A stretch of 25,857 bases of DNA, from assembly GCA_030590165.1 (NCBI GenBank), contig JAUUZA010000007.1, forward strand, positions 1 through 25,857, given 5' to 3'. The position numbers and the translations under genes are program-made. This document shows positions 1 to 8,300 of this stretch, piece by piece. Under the pieces are notes generated by a model. It ran no database searches and had not been told where the DNA came from. It saw only the letters and a program-made list of their open reading frames with translations. The stretch is from Candidatus Altarchaeota archaeon (lineage in GTDB: Archaea > SpSt-1190). How positions within the stretch are numbered: position 1 is the first letter of the stretch; each line of letters starts with the position of its first letter.

Positions 1-388
1 CAACAGAAATTACGAGATTCGCTGTCTTTCTACCAACACCGGGCAGTTTTACAAGCTCATCTATGGTTCTTGGCACTTTTCCACTGTAGTCGTCAAGTAT
101 CATGCGGGATAGCCCTAAAAGAAATCTTGCCTTATTTTTGTAGAAGCTCACAGGATAAATTAATTGTTCTAATTCAGTTTGAGTTAATTTCAGAATGTCT
201 TTAGCTGTTTTAACCCTTGAAAACAAACGTTCAGAAGCAATTGCAGTCGTTTCATCCTTTGTTCTGGCACTCAAAAGAGTAGAAACTACAACCTTGAAGG
301 GATTCTTCAAACGGTCAACATAAGGTCTTCGTTTAAGTGTCTTTTCCGCAGTTTTCAACGCCTTTTCTATCTCTTTTTCTGAAATCAC
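1..388 (-). CDS. nth: Endonuclease III-type DNA glycosylase/AP lyase, 5' part
   Basis: The gene runs off the left edge; 129 codons are visible, from a GTG at 388. Endonuclease III removes oxidised pyrimidines from DNA and nicks the abasic site, as part of base-excision repair. The visible N-terminal half contains NPFKVVVSTLLSARTKDE, typical of the first helices of the HhH-GPD fold, then LIYPVSFYKNKAR. It ends with the helix-hairpin-helix LPGVGRKTANLVISV, which is diagnostic of Nth. The catalytic Lys and Asp and any iron-sulfur cysteines would lie beyond the edge. The GTG start gives a natural N-terminus (VISEKEIEKALKTAEKTL). The gene is divergent from tRNA-Pro, about 50 bp away. The closest alternative is another HhH-GPD glycosylase, but the LPGVGRKTA motif favours Nth. 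Confidence 0.88.
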   Translation of the reverse strand, partial: MISEKEIEKALKTAEKTLKRRPYVDRLKNPFKVVVSTLLSARTKDETTAIASERLFSRVKTAKDILKLTQTELEQLIYPVSFYKNKARFLLGLSRMILDDYSGKVPRTIDELVKLPGVGRKTANLVISV

Positions 389-408
389 ACATAGAGAAAA
401 ACGGGAAA

Positions 409-418
409 TTTATATTAG
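409..418 (+). promoter_or_regulatory. TATA box of tRNA-Pro
   Basis: The sequence TTTATATT, centred near 413, lies about 27 nt upstream of the tRNA 5' end. This is normal archaeal TATA/BRE spacing and would give a 0-2 nt leader. It could also serve the divergent nth gene, but the fit there is poorer. Confidence 0.5.
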
Positions 419-440
419 GCACTTGTTCAGAATTAACTGC

Positions 441-515
441 GGGGCCATGGTGTAGTTTGGCTAGCATGCGAGCTTTGGGAGCTCGTGATCCGGGGTTCGA
501 ATCCCCGTGGCCCCA
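441..515 (+). tRNA. tRNA-Pro (anticodon TGG)
   Basis: A complete cloverleaf can be drawn. The acceptor stem is GGGGCCA/TGGCCCC. The D arm is GTGT/GCAT. The anticodon stem is CGAGC/GCTCG with loop TTTGGGA, giving anticodon TGG, which reads CCA and other Pro codons. The T stem is CGGGG/CCCCG with loop TTCGAAT. The discriminator base is A at 515. There is no intron. The 3' CCA is not encoded (ACC follows), so it must be added by CCA-adding enzyme. Confidence 0.96.
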
Positions 516-520
516 ACCAT

Positions 521-566
521 TCCTCGCTACTCCCTCGCTTCGCTCGGGATTCGCTCGGAATCGTTG
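521..566. repeat. GC-rich CGCTCGG repeats after tRNA-Pro
   Basis: Just past the tRNA is a stretch with TCGCTTCGCTCGG followed by a second TTCGCTCGG and then GAATCG. It is much richer in GC than its surroundings and partly self-complementary, but it has no clean long stem and no clear T-tract. It may be a processing or termination spacer, or a short repeat left by insertion. It also lies between the tRNA (plus) and the convergent thioredoxin-like gene (minus). Confidence 0.4.
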
Positions 567-585
567 ACGATTTTGAGTATGCTTT

Positions 586-1137
586 TCAAATTACAAAAGT
601 TTCATTTAGATTTCTACAATTGTTTTCCTTACAAAAATCTAGTAAGTACTTAACTGAAAAATCATTCCCAAGCATCATTCCACTTGGTAAATTACAAAAT
701 TGATAAACTTCATTTTCAAAAAAAGGAGTACCTCGTTGTGCCTCACAAATATTTTGTTCAAAATCTTTTCCTATAAAGTATCCCTCTTTATTTTGAGACC
801 CAGATGGAAAACCCTCCAAAATTTTAATTTCACTATATGACACCCCAAATAAAATAGGCACGCCAAACTTCCAATCAATATCATACTCTAATAAAAATTT
901 TGCAACTTCAGGGGCGTCTTTTGTCTTTATTAAATTTATTCCAGTTTCATTTAATTCAATATACTCCATAAGTGAATGACAATGTGAACATGAAGGAGAA
1001 TAAACAAGATAAACAAAGGGAAGATTTTCAGAAACAGTTACATTGGTACTAAAACTTAAAGGAGAATCATAATAAAAGAAGGCAAAACTAAAGCCAATCA
1101 AGGCAACTAACGCAACCCAAATCCAAATATGTTTCAT
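586..1137 (-). CDS. Membrane-anchored thioredoxin-fold protein
   Basis: This 183-residue protein has one N-terminal hydrophobic segment (about residues 4-22), a membrane anchor or signal peptide. A thioredoxin-like domain follows, probably outside the membrane. The redox motif CSHC is at about 50-53 (VYSPSCSHCHS), and a cis-proline-like GVPIL comes later. Four further cysteines in the C-terminal half are unusual and might form a structural disulfide. I chose the ATG at 1137 because it overlaps the stop of the CcdA-like gene by one base (TAATG), which suggests translational coupling; a longer in-frame start at 1215 would put the protein inside that gene. The pair would move reducing equivalents across the membrane to extracytoplasmic disulfides. 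The exact substrate cannot be read from the sequence. Confidence 0.8.
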   Translation of the reverse strand: MKHIWIWVALVALIGFSFAFFYYDSPLSFSTNVTVSENLPFVYLVYSPSCSHCHSLMEYIELNETGINLIKTKDAPEVAKFLLEYDIDWKFGVPILFGVSYSEIKILEGFPSGSQNKEGYFIGKDFEQNICEAQRGTPFFENEVYQFCNLPSGMMLGNDFSVKYLLDFCKENNCRNLNETFVI

Positions 1138-1793
1138 TATTTCACCATGAATATTACTGCTAAAAGCAATATACCTGCAATTAGGTGCAGCTCCTTTATG
1201 TGTTTTTCTTTCCACTTCATTATTTTTGCAGGACTAGTTCCAAATGCAGCAATAAATGTCAATGCAAACATTGGAAGAGTGAATAAGAAATTATAGTATA
1301 TCATTAAAGGTATACGAAAAGCAAGGGTATATGTTGAAATAATCATTAAAGCCGTAACATATGGTCCAGACGAACAGGGCAAAAGTAAAAAAGAACAAAG
1401 TGCTGCTGCTGGAATTGCCATCCAAGGATTATCAACTGATGTAGTAATTTTCTTTACAAAAGGACGGATTGCCATTGGCATTTCCATCGCGCCGGCCCCA
1501 GGTTTATATTTAAAATACGCTTTAAGTTCAATAAAAGCCATGAATATAAGAAGTGCACGCAAAATCCATTTTATAATTGACTCAATTCCAAATGCATAAA
1601 TTATTTGAAGTACGCCAATTCCATAAAGGGCATACATGAAAAAAATTGTAAGTGTAAATAAGAGTCCCCCTAAAATTACTTCCTTCTTTCCCTTTGTTAA
1701 AACGAGGGCAGATAAAAGTAAAACTTGAACTGCAAGAGTACAAGGATTTACTGCATCAACTAAACCGAGTGAAGTAATTTGAGCGAGTACCAT
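1137..1793 (-). CDS. CcdA/DsbD-like transmembrane thiol-disulfide transporter
   Basis: This 218-residue integral membrane protein has about six hydrophobic segments. Family members carry electrons from cytoplasmic thioredoxin across the membrane through a pair of intramembrane cysteines. Both expected sites are present: NPCT (C18) in the first helix and LLLPCSSGPY (C140) in the fourth, the hallmark of the DsbD beta domain and CcdA; C133 is extra. It is the first gene of a two-gene operon with the thioredoxin-fold protein, which is the likely partner. The ATG at 1793 is about 26 nt from a TATA-like AATATATAT centred near 1819, so the transcript is probably leaderless. A palindrome immediately upstream suggests regulation, perhaps by redox state. 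Confidence 0.88.
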   Translation of the reverse strand: MVLAQITSLGLVDAVNPCTLAVQVLLLSALVLTKGKKEVILGGLLFTLTIFFMYALYGIGVLQIIYAFGIESIIKWILRALLIFMAFIELKAYFKYKPGAGAMEMPMAIRPFVKKITTSVDNPWMAIPAAALCSFLLLPCSSGPYVTALMIISTYTLAFRIPLMIYYNFLFTLPMFALTFIAAFGTSPAKIMKWKEKHIKELHLIAGILLLAVIFMVK

Positions 1794-1807
1794 TATACAC
1801 TAAGACT

Positions 1808-1847
1808 GAAACCATATATATTAATTGGTTTCACCAAGTGAAACCAA
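1808..1847 (-). promoter_or_regulatory. TATA box with palindromic operator for the ccdA-type operon
   Basis: A perfect inverted repeat, TTGGTTTCAC (1825-1834) and GTGAAACCAA (1838-1847), is separated by CAA. It abuts the AT-rich TATA region (1814-1824). A further GAAACC half-site lies on the other side at 1808-1813, so the TATA box is bracketed by GAAACC and GGTTTC. This geometry suits a repressor or activator that acts on TATA/BRE access. The stem could instead end the transcript of the permease gene just upstream, but no T-tract follows it. Confidence 0.55.
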
Positions 1848-1854
1848 GACTAAA

Positions 1855-2889
1855 TTAAACAAAAAGTTGAGCTAAAAGGAATAACCAAATGAATAAAGTC
1901 ATTCCAAGAAGATAGTATGCAAACTTAACTAATTTCTTCGCCTTTATTGCGGTTAAAGAAACAATCGCTGCATACATCGAAACCCCAAAACCTGCCGAAG
2001 CAATCACTATGTGGAAGGGTATTCTGAATAAATTTGTTAGGACATATAAGAAAAGAGTTCCTAATACAACAATCAAAAGACCTCGAAGATTAAAACCAAA
2101 ATCTCCCATTAAATGAAGTCCAAAAATTACAAAAGAAGTATAAAAAACAACAACAGCCAAAAGATCAATTATAGATGAAAAGGGATTTGAAAAAAAGGAG
2201 GCTAAATGTTCCGTTGCAATCCCAGATACCCCAGTACCTGAAACTGCAATAGTGAATGGTAAATATAATAAAAATACAATAGAAAGTGCAGTGTAAAATG
2301 CTTTCTTTGTTTTATTTTTATTTCTAAGTATAGTACGAATTCGTGGTATCATATTGTGACCAAAAAAAGCAAAAATTGATGCTAAGAAAAGAGAAATCAT
2401 TGAAGATGTTTTAACTCCTGATGTGGAAAAAAGAGTTGAAGGAATCTCCATTGAAGGAACAGTTCCAAGAGTTAAAGCAGATAAAAATACAAGAATAAAA
2501 AAAGCAAGAAATTGAGTGAAAACTGCAGGAAAGTGAAGCTCAAGAATTAAAGGAAGGGCAAGTATTGAAAATATTAAAAAATCGTGAACGGGTAAGTGTG
2601 CTTTAAGCCCAATAATATACGACACCAATGCCAAGAACATAATTCCATATTCAATTACTCTTAAAATTAATTTCATTTTTTTACCAAATTGAATTTCAAC
2701 TTCTTCCTCAACAGTTCCTGGCGTCATTTCAATTATAACATACCCAAGACCAAGCATATACACAAATGCAACCAAAATAAAAACTGCCGACATTAAACCA
2801 AGTTGACCCGCAATTACAGGTAAAGCAAAAACCCCAGCACCAACAACAGAAGAAATTATGAGCGAAACAGAAGTATCAAACTTATCCAC
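1855..2889 (-). CDS. AAAP-type amino acid permease, probably aromatic
   Basis: This 344-residue protein is almost entirely hydrophobic, with about ten or eleven transmembrane helices. The first helix carries ISSVVGAGVFALP, the glycine-rich substrate-site signature of the amino acid/auxin permease superfamily (relatives include Trp/Tyr permeases). It would import an amino acid with H+ or Na+. It begins with GTG at 2889, only 19 bp after pheT, and appears to be the third gene of a pheS-pheT operon. That context suggests phenylalanine or another aromatic amino acid as substrate, which is inference. A six-base inverted repeat (ACTCAA/TTGAGT, 2888-2906) overlaps the start codon. The family assignment is firmer than the substrate. 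Confidence 0.78.
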   Translation of the reverse strand: MDKFDTSVSLIISSVVGAGVFALPVIAGQLGLMSAVFILVAFVYMLGLGYVIIEMTPGTVEEEVEIQFGKKMKLILRVIEYGIMFLALVSYIIGLKAHLPVHDFLIFSILALPLILELHFPAVFTQFLAFFILVFLSALTLGTVPSMEIPSTLFSTSGVKTSSMISLFLASIFAFFGHNMIPRIRTILRNKNKTKKAFYTALSIVFLLYLPFTIAVSGTGVSGIATEHLASFFSNPFSSIIDLLAVVVFYTSFVIFGLHLMGDFGFNLRGLLIVVLGTLFLYVLTNLFRIPFHIVIASAGFGVSMYAAIVSLTAIKAKKLVKFAYYLLGMTLFIWLFLLAQLFV

Positions 2890-2908
2890 TCAAGAGATAG
2901 TTGAGTAA

Positions 2909-4444
2909 CTATAAAATCCTTTCCAGATTAAGTTCAAAAGCGGCCAAAGGCACACCAAATTTCTCTGAAATAGCTGGAGACACCTCTCCATAAACTCCAA
3001 ATTCTGAAAGTGCAGTTCTTCCTTCCATAAAGAATGGATGATTCCCTAATTCCCACTTTGCTTTAATTGAAAACATTTTTACAAGCCTATCTACTACTGC
3101 TTTAATTTCAGCAAAGTTTGCATCTGTGTGTGCAATTATTCCTGAAAGTTTAAGTTTTTCATCAGGAGTAAATATATGACCAAGCTCAAAAACATTATGT
3201 GGATACTGCGCATTAGTGTTTATTGATAATACATCAAACAACCCAGGTAAAAGTGATTGCCTTAGTGTTGAATATTCACTACTTTTTGGATTAGTAACTT
3301 CTAAAGTTGGACTCCCTGCCATTGACAATAAAGAGGGTGAAGTAAGCATGTATGTTTTTAATTCAATGAATTTCATTCCCGTCATAATCTTTCTAATTTC
3401 TTGTTCAAGTTCTCTAACTTTGAGTGATTCACCGGGGGAATATGAAGGAGGTAATTCACCTTTGAACTTTGTATACCCATGAGCAATTGCAATATCTTCA
3501 GCAATATCTATTTTATTAAAAATATCAAATCTATATGAAGGAATTAAAATATCGCCATCAAAACCAAACCTCATTTTAAGTAAGGCATTTTGAAGTTTAG
3601 TTTTAGTTAAATTAAGTCCTGTAATTTTATTCAAATAACTTTGATCTAATTTCATTCTTCGTGGAAGATATGTTGGTCCAGGAACCACTATTCCCAGTGA
3701 ACCGCCTCTTTGAACCAAGCTCGTAGTAATTAAAGTAACAACACTATCTGTCCCTTTCTCCGTTCCCGTAGAATCAACAAAGAAATTCTTTGTGTCCTTA
3801 GTTACCTTACAATAATCTGCACCAGTTATTGGTGCCATTGCCATAATTCTATTTTTTTCATCCATCAAAACGGGAGCAGTATCTCCAAGTAAATGTGCAA
3901 AGTCCATTCCTTTTTCAGTTGATTCAAGAATTTCATACCCTGTCATTTCTGATTTTTCCCCAATGGGTTTAAATTCAATTTCCTTAAGTGGCATTTCTTT
4001 GTAAGTAACTTGTTTACCAATTTTATCAGTGTCATAAACACCAATACTATATTTTCTCCTATTTCTACCAATGGAAACGTGAAGTTTTTCTTGAAGTTGC
4101 ATTAATGATTTTAATGCCACTTCAGTGAATGGAACATCTTGAACTGAAGAAAAACTAATAAAAGGACGAGTCTTAGATTTTCCAACAACGGTTTCAATTC
4201 CACTTGGCATAAGATTCCATAAAGGATATCCAACACTATGACCTAAAAATCCGTCGAGTGAACGAGCAATCCCTTCAGGACTAAGCATATCTACTCTATT
4301 AGGAAAAACTTCAACTCTTAAAATATCTTTATCAAATTCATCAACAGGAGTTCCAAACATATCAAGTGCTTTCACTATTTGTTCAAGTGATGCCTTCACT
4401 TTTAATAAACTCGCAAGTTCTTTATACGGAATTTCAACTATCAT
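2909..4444 (-). CDS. pheT: Phenylalanine-tRNA ligase beta subunit
   Basis: This 511-residue protein is the beta subunit of the (alpha-beta)2 enzyme that charges tRNA-Phe. Archaeal features are clear. EVFPNRVDMLSPEGIARSL at about 45-63 is in the N-terminal module. LQEKLH at 117-122 and IGRNRRKYSIGVYD at 125-138 belong to the B3/B4 editing region, which hydrolyses mischarged Tyr-tRNA. A B5 domain follows around 270-340. A catalytic-like domain covers the C-terminal third (IRKIMTGMKFIELKTYMLTS). It lacks the EMAP and anticodon-binding extensions of bacterial PheT, as expected for archaea, and is slightly shorter than many archaeal versions. The ATG at 4444 overlaps the pheS stop (ATGA, 4 nt), so the two subunits are likely translationally coupled. 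Confidence 0.95.
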   Translation of the reverse strand: MIVEIPYKELASLLKVKASLEQIVKALDMFGTPVDEFDKDILRVEVFPNRVDMLSPEGIARSLDGFLGHSVGYPLWNLMPSGIETVVGKSKTRPFISFSSVQDVPFTEVALKSLMQLQEKLHVSIGRNRRKYSIGVYDTDKIGKQVTYKEMPLKEIEFKPIGEKSEMTGYEILESTEKGMDFAHLLGDTAPVLMDEKNRIMAMAPITGADYCKVTKDTKNFFVDSTGTEKGTDSVVTLITTSLVQRGGSLGIVVPGPTYLPRRMKLDQSYLNKITGLNLTKTKLQNALLKMRFGFDGDILIPSYRFDIFNKIDIAEDIAIAHGYTKFKGELPPSYSPGESLKVRELEQEIRKIMTGMKFIELKTYMLTSPSLLSMAGSPTLEVTNPKSSEYSTLRQSLLPGLFDVLSINTNAQYPHNVFELGHIFTPDEKLKLSGIIAHTDANFAEIKAVVDRLVKMFSIKAKWELGNHPFFMEGRTALSEFGVYGEVSPAISEKFGVPLAAFELNLERIL

Positions 4445-5820
4445 AGAAAAACCTCCCTATTTCGTAACCAATTTATATTACTCTTGTAAAGCTCACGAAT
4501 GTCCTTTAATCCATAGTATAACATGGCAATTCTTTCAATACCCAATCCCCAAGCTAAAACAGGAACATCAACACCAGTTAAAGGTTTAACAACTTCAGGC
4601 CTAAAAATTCCAGACCCGCCTAATTCAAACCAAGTTCCTTTTTCTTCGAGCCAAACATCAACCTCAGCCGACATCTCAGTATATGGAAAATATGCTGGGC
4701 GTATCCTAATTTTTTTGAATCCTAATTTTCTGAAAAAATCTTTAAGGTATCCCACTAAATTATTAAAATTAACATTCTCGTCAAAAACAATTCCATCAAC
4801 TTGATGAAATTCTGCAAGATGTTTATAATCAACAGTTTCATTTCTAAAAACTTTTCCAATAGTGAAAATCTTTGCAGGTGGTTTTGCTTTTGAAAGAGCA
4901 TGAGCCGAAACAGAAGTCATATGAGTTCGTAAAACTTGTCTCTGTGCCTCACGCTTACTCCAACTCCCCCACGATTTTTTATGTATATCTGCAACTGATT
5001 TTGCAAGCTCAGGTAATTCCTGTTTTCCCTTCATATAGAAAGTATCTTGCATTTCCCTCGCAGGATGGTCTTGAGGGACAAATAAAGCATCAAAATCCCA
5101 AAAAGTACTTTCAATATGCTTTCCTTCTACTTCAGTGAATCCCATCTCAAGAAAAACTCTACGAATTTTCTGGATGATTTCATTTAATGGATGAAATCGC
5201 CCAGCATAAATTTGAGGAACAGGTGTATTTGGTGAAAAAGCTTTAAATTTTTTTTCCTTCCATTTTCCATTCACTAACATTGCAGGCGTCATTTGAGTAA
5301 TTTGTTCTTCTATTTCTTTCACTCCCCCTGCTTCAGTCAAACAAATAATGTAATCAAAATCTTCTTTGAAAGAAATCCATTTTCTTTTTTTTAATACTTT
5401 TAATTTTGAATCTTCATGTGATAATTTTTTAAAATTTTTAAGCCAAATTTCTTCATTAGTTGTTGGGGTTTTTTCAACAATACGAACAACTTTTCCCTCC
5501 TTCACTTCAGCCCACCCACGTTTAAGTGCCCAATTAAGTGCAATTTTCTCAGAGCCTTGAAGTTTATTTGGTTCAATAGGTAATTTCTTGAGTAATTTTT
5601 TTTCAATTAAACCATTTTTTAAAACATCTTTTCCTTCAGAAGTTAATCGAGAAGTTCTTGTTTTAACTTTTTCTATAGTCAAAAGATTTTTCTTACTTAA
5701 ACTATAGGCTAAACGCCCAATAATGTCTTTTCCTATTCCCAAACTTTGAGATAAGTCAGAAGCCTTGGCTTTTTGCTTTTCTTTCATTAATCGCATAAGC
5801 TTTGCTTCTGAAGGATGCAT
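4441..5820 (-). CDS. pheS: Phenylalanine-tRNA ligase alpha subunit
   Basis: This 459-residue catalytic subunit forms Phe-AMP and transfers Phe to tRNA. The first 100 residues or so form winged-helix modules (SDLSQSLGIGKDIIGRLAYSL), as in archaeal and eukaryotic PheS. The class II core begins near residue 205. Motif 1 lies around HPLNEIIQKIRRVFLEMGF, motif 2 contains GKVFRNETVD and EFHQVDG, and motif 3 is WGLGIERIAMLYYG. I chose the ATG at 5820 rather than an in-frame ATG at 5937. The longer form would add 39 residues unrelated to PheS, would read through the divergent promoter, and would overlap the neighbouring regulator gene. A TATA box centred at 5844 makes this start leaderless. Confidence 0.95.
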   Translation of the reverse strand: MHPSEAKLMRLMKEKQKAKASDLSQSLGIGKDIIGRLAYSLSKKNLLTIEKVKTRTSRLTSEGKDVLKNGLIEKKLLKKLPIEPNKLQGSEKIALNWALKRGWAEVKEGKVVRIVEKTPTTNEEIWLKNFKKLSHEDSKLKVLKKRKWISFKEDFDYIICLTEAGGVKEIEEQITQMTPAMLVNGKWKEKKFKAFSPNTPVPQIYAGRFHPLNEIIQKIRRVFLEMGFTEVEGKHIESTFWDFDALFVPQDHPAREMQDTFYMKGKQELPELAKSVADIHKKSWGSWSKREAQRQVLRTHMTSVSAHALSKAKPPAKIFTIGKVFRNETVDYKHLAEFHQVDGIVFDENVNFNNLVGYLKDFFRKLGFKKIRIRPAYFPYTEMSAEVDVWLEEKGTWFELGGSGIFRPEVVKPLTGVDVPVLAWGLGIERIAMLYYGLKDIRELYKSNINWLRNREVFL

Positions 5821-5839
5821 AAGAGAAAGTATGATAGTT

Positions 5840-5848
5840 CTATAAAAG
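5840..5848. promoter_or_regulatory. Shared bidirectional TATA box (pheS / COG1395 regulator)
   Basis: CTATAAAAG reads CTTTTATAG on the other strand, so it is an acceptable TATA box both ways. Its centre (5844) is 24 nt from the pheS ATG (5820) and 24 nt from the regulator GTG (5868). No other TATA-like site is visible in the 47-bp gap. Confidence 0.6.
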
Positions 5849-5867
5849 GTTGTGGTGCAGTACTTAT

Positions 5868-6578
5868 GTGGGATGGAAAGAAGCCCTAAACAAAAGGGGA
5901 AAACTTGCAGAAGTAAAAGATGAACGTTCTCGTGCATTTGATATTGCTTATGCAGAAGACCGAGCGTATCTAATTAAAGTTGTTCATAATATTGAAAGTT
6001 TGAGTAAGGAACAAGCTGAACTTCTAAAAAAATGTGCATCAGTAGTTGGTGCAGAACCCATAGTAATTAGTGAACGCGGAAAAGATTCATTAAAAGAAAA
6101 AGTAATCTACAATCGTTACGGAATCAATGTAATACATCACAACACATTTGTGAATATTTTAAATGGACAACCTGTTTCAGTTGCCGATCGAGGTGGAATT
6201 AAAGTTCCAATAATGAATCTAAAAAATGCCAGAGAAAAAATAGAAATGACAAGAACAACCCTATCAAAACTTCTTGGGATAAGTACTGAAATGGTAAGAA
6301 AATATGAATGTGGTGCAGACCCAAGTGAAAATATTGCAAAGAGATTAATTGAAATTTTCGGACAAAAAATTCGTAGGTGTCCTCATACTGAAATTATTAA
6401 ATTAGAAAAAGCCTTTATTGGAAAAGCCCCCTTCGATTTGGCTTATCAAAAAAAGAATAAACCTGTTTTAGTTAGTTTTAGCTCACATGAAAAGAGGGTC
6501 AAAAACCTTGAAAATGTTTCAGATGTTCTTGATGCCGAAGCTGTAATAGCCAGAAAACTAGGTGATTTAGACCTATAA
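5868..6578 (+). CDS. COG1395-type archaeal HTH transcriptional regulator
   Basis: This protein has 236 residues from the GTG at 5868. The first 110 or so resemble the N-terminal domain of a conserved archaeal regulator family: a nuclease-like fold with FDIAYAEDRAYLIKVVHNIESLSKEQAELLKK. The family is known only as predicted transcriptional regulators. A Cro/C1-type helix-turn-helix follows at about 127-149 (TRTTLSKLLGISTEMVRKYECG), and a C-terminal domain includes APFDLAYQKKNKPVLVSFS. A TTG at 5850 is an alternative start, but the shared TATA box predicts transcription beginning near 5868, which favours GTG. It is divergent from pheS and lies upstream of the thermosome gene. Its target is unknown; autoregulation through the shared promoter is possible. 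Confidence 0.8.
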   Translation: MGWKEALNKRGKLAEVKDERSRAFDIAYAEDRAYLIKVVHNIESLSKEQAELLKKCASVVGAEPIVISERGKDSLKEKVIYNRYGINVIHHNTFVNILNGQPVSVADRGGIKVPIMNLKNAREKIEMTRTTLSKLLGISTEMVRKYECGADPSENIAKRLIEIFGQKIRRCPHTEIIKLEKAFIGKAPFDLAYQKKNKPVLVSFSSHEKRVKNLENVSDVLDAEAVIARKLGDLDL

Positions 6579-6585
6579 TTTTTTA

Positions 6586-6623
6586 AACAACCGCTTTCCA
6601 ATACATAGCTAACAACCGCTTTC
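6586..6623 (+). promoter_or_regulatory. Thermosome promoter region with 13-bp direct repeat
   Basis: AACAACCGCTTTC occurs exactly twice, at 6586-6598 and 6611-6623, 25 bp apart. Between the copies lies CAATACATAG, a possible weak TATA box (about 6600-6608). A regulator bound to both copies would bracket the box. The 5' leader would then be about 30 nt. The role is inferred from position. Confidence 0.5.
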
Positions 6624-6659
6624 AAACAAATTGAAAATGGTAAGCAGTAGGCGAAAAAT

Positions 6660-8300
6660 ATGGCAGAAGGAAATTTAAGACAACCGGTAATAATTATGCC
6701 GGAAGGAACACAAAGGATTTTGGGACGAAGTGCTCAAAGAATTAATATTATGGCTGCAAAGGCCGTGTCTGAAATTGTACGCAGTACACTCGGACCAAAG
6801 GGAATGGATAAAATGCTCGTTGACAGTATGGGTGACGTTGTCATCACTAATGATGGTGTAACTATACTTGAAACTATGGAAATTAATCATCCAGCAGCAA
6901 AAATGATAGTTGAAGTCGCAAAGGCTCAAGAAGCTGAAGTCGGAGACGGAACAACAACTGCAACAGTATTGGCTGGTGAATTACTCAAACGTTCAGAAGA
7001 ACTTTTAGACCAAGACATACATCCAGCAGTCATTGCTCACGGTTACAAACTTGCAGCAGATGAAGCAATGAAAATAATCAATAAGATTACAATGCCAATA
7101 AAACAAGAAGACATTAAACTCTTAACAGAAGTTTCAAAAACCAGTATGAATGGTAGAGGAACTGAAGGAGGAACATCATACATTGCAGACCTCTCAGTGA
7201 AAGCAGTTCTCAAAGTTTATGACCCCAAAGATGTTGATGTTGACAATATTAAAATTGAAAAGAAAGCTGGTGGGAGTATAGAAAACAGTGAATTAATTGA
7301 AGGAATTGTTCTTGATAAAGAAAGAGTTCACAGTGGTATGCCCTCAAAAATTGAAAAGGCAAACATTGCTCTCTTGAATATGGCTTTAGAAATTAAAGAA
7401 CCAGAAAATGATGCACAAATTCAAATTACTGCACCCGACCAATTAGAAGCTTTCCTCGACAAGGAAGAAGAAATGATTAAAAAATTGGTTGATAAAGTTA
7501 AAGACGCCAAGGCAAATGTTATTTTCTGCCAAAAGGGAATTGATGACTTAGCTCAACACCTTCTTGCAAAGGCAGGACTTGTTGCTTTCCGTAGGGTAAA
7601 AAAGAGCGACATGAAAGTCTTGGCAAAGGCAACAGGAGCAAAAATTGTAACTAATATTAGGGACCTTTCAGAAAAAGATTTGGGATTTGCCAAATCAGTT
7701 GAAGAAAGAAAAATAGCGGGTGAATCAATGACCTTTGTTGAAGGTTGTTTAGAACCAAAGGCAGTCACCATACTTCTTAGAGGTGGAACTGACCACGTAA
7801 CTGATGAAGCTGAACGTGCACTCAAAGATGCATTGAAGGTTTTATTCACTGCAGTTCAAGATGGTAAAATTGTTGCTGGTGGTGGAGCCGCAGAAATTGA
7901 AATTGGACTCGGATTAAATCGACTTGCAAGCAAAATTGGCGGACGAGAACAATTAGCTATTGAAGCTTTTGCTAAATCTTTAGACATTATACCAAGAAGC
8001 CTCGCTGAAAATGCAGGACTAAGTGCAATTGACCTTTTAGTTCACGCAAAAAGTGAACACGGAAAAGGAAACAAATACCATGGTATTGAAGTATTCAGCG
8101 GAAAAATAAAAAATATGGCTGAACTCGGTGTCGTTGAACCCGCAAAAATCAAGAGCCAAGCAATTAAGAGTGCAAGTGAAGCTGCAATAATGATACTCAA
8201 GATTGATGATGTCATTGCTGCAAGCACTATTGGTGGTGGCGGTCCTCCTATGCCTCCTATGGGCGGTATGGGTGGAATGGGCGGAATGCCTGGGATGTGA
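6660..8300 (+). CDS. thsA: Thermosome subunit (group II chaperonin)
   Basis: This 546-residue ATP-dependent chaperonin assembles into double rings and folds cytosolic proteins. Family motifs are in order: [13 protein letters not shown] (about 43-55), [11 protein letters not shown] (60-70), [15 protein letters not shown] (95-109) for nucleotide binding, the apical domain in the middle, and [15 protein letters not shown] near residue 403 in the returning equatorial domain. The tail is a Gly-Met-Pro-rich sequence ([13 protein letters not shown]), the flexible end typical of thermosomes. The ATG at 6660 gives the usual N-terminus. Only one subunit gene is in the window; whether the ring is a homo-oligomer cannot be told here. 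The promoter has a 13-bp direct repeat, and a hairpin terminator follows the gene. Confidence 0.97.
   Translation: MAEGNLRQPVIIMPEGTQRILGRSAQRINIMAAKAVSEIVRSTLGPKGMDKMLVDSMGDVVITNDGVTILETMEINHPAAKMIVEVAKAQEAEVGDGTTTATVLAGELLKRSEELLDQDIHPAVIAHGYKLAADEAMKIINKITMPIKQEDIKLLTEVSKTSMNGRGTEGGTSYIADLSVKAVLKVYDPKDVDVDNIKIEKKAGGSIENSELIEGIVLDKERVHSGMPSKIEKANIALLNMALEIKEPENDAQIQITAPDQLEAFLDKEEEMIKKLVDKVKDAKANVIFCQKGIDDLAQHLLAKAGLVAFRRVKKSDMKVLAKATGAKIVTNIRDLSEKDLGFAKSVEERKIAGESMTFVEGCLEPKAVTILLRGGTDHVTDEAERALKDALKVLFTAVQDGKIVAGGGAAEIEIGLGLNRLASKIGGREQLAIEAFAKSLDIIPRSLAENAGLSAIDLLVHAKSEHGKGNKYHGIEVFSGKIKNMAELGVVEPAKIKSQAIKSASEAAIMILKIDDVIAASTIGGGGPPMPPMGGMGGMGGMPGM

Noticed and set aside
337-703. Two plus-strand frames over the tRNA-Pro region
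   Set aside because: They run through tRNA-Pro and opposite the nth and thioredoxin-like genes; the composition is not protein-like.
1138-1215. 26-residue extension of the thioredoxin-like protein
   Set aside because: It would precede the hydrophobic anchor with sequence antisense to nothing useful and lie inside the CcdA-like gene; the TAATG overlap gives a better start at 1137.
5821-5937. 39-residue N-terminal extension of PheS
   Set aside because: It would cover the divergent promoter and the start of the neighbouring gene. The added sequence is hydrophobic and Cys-rich and unlike PheS; the ATG at 5820 fits the TATA box.
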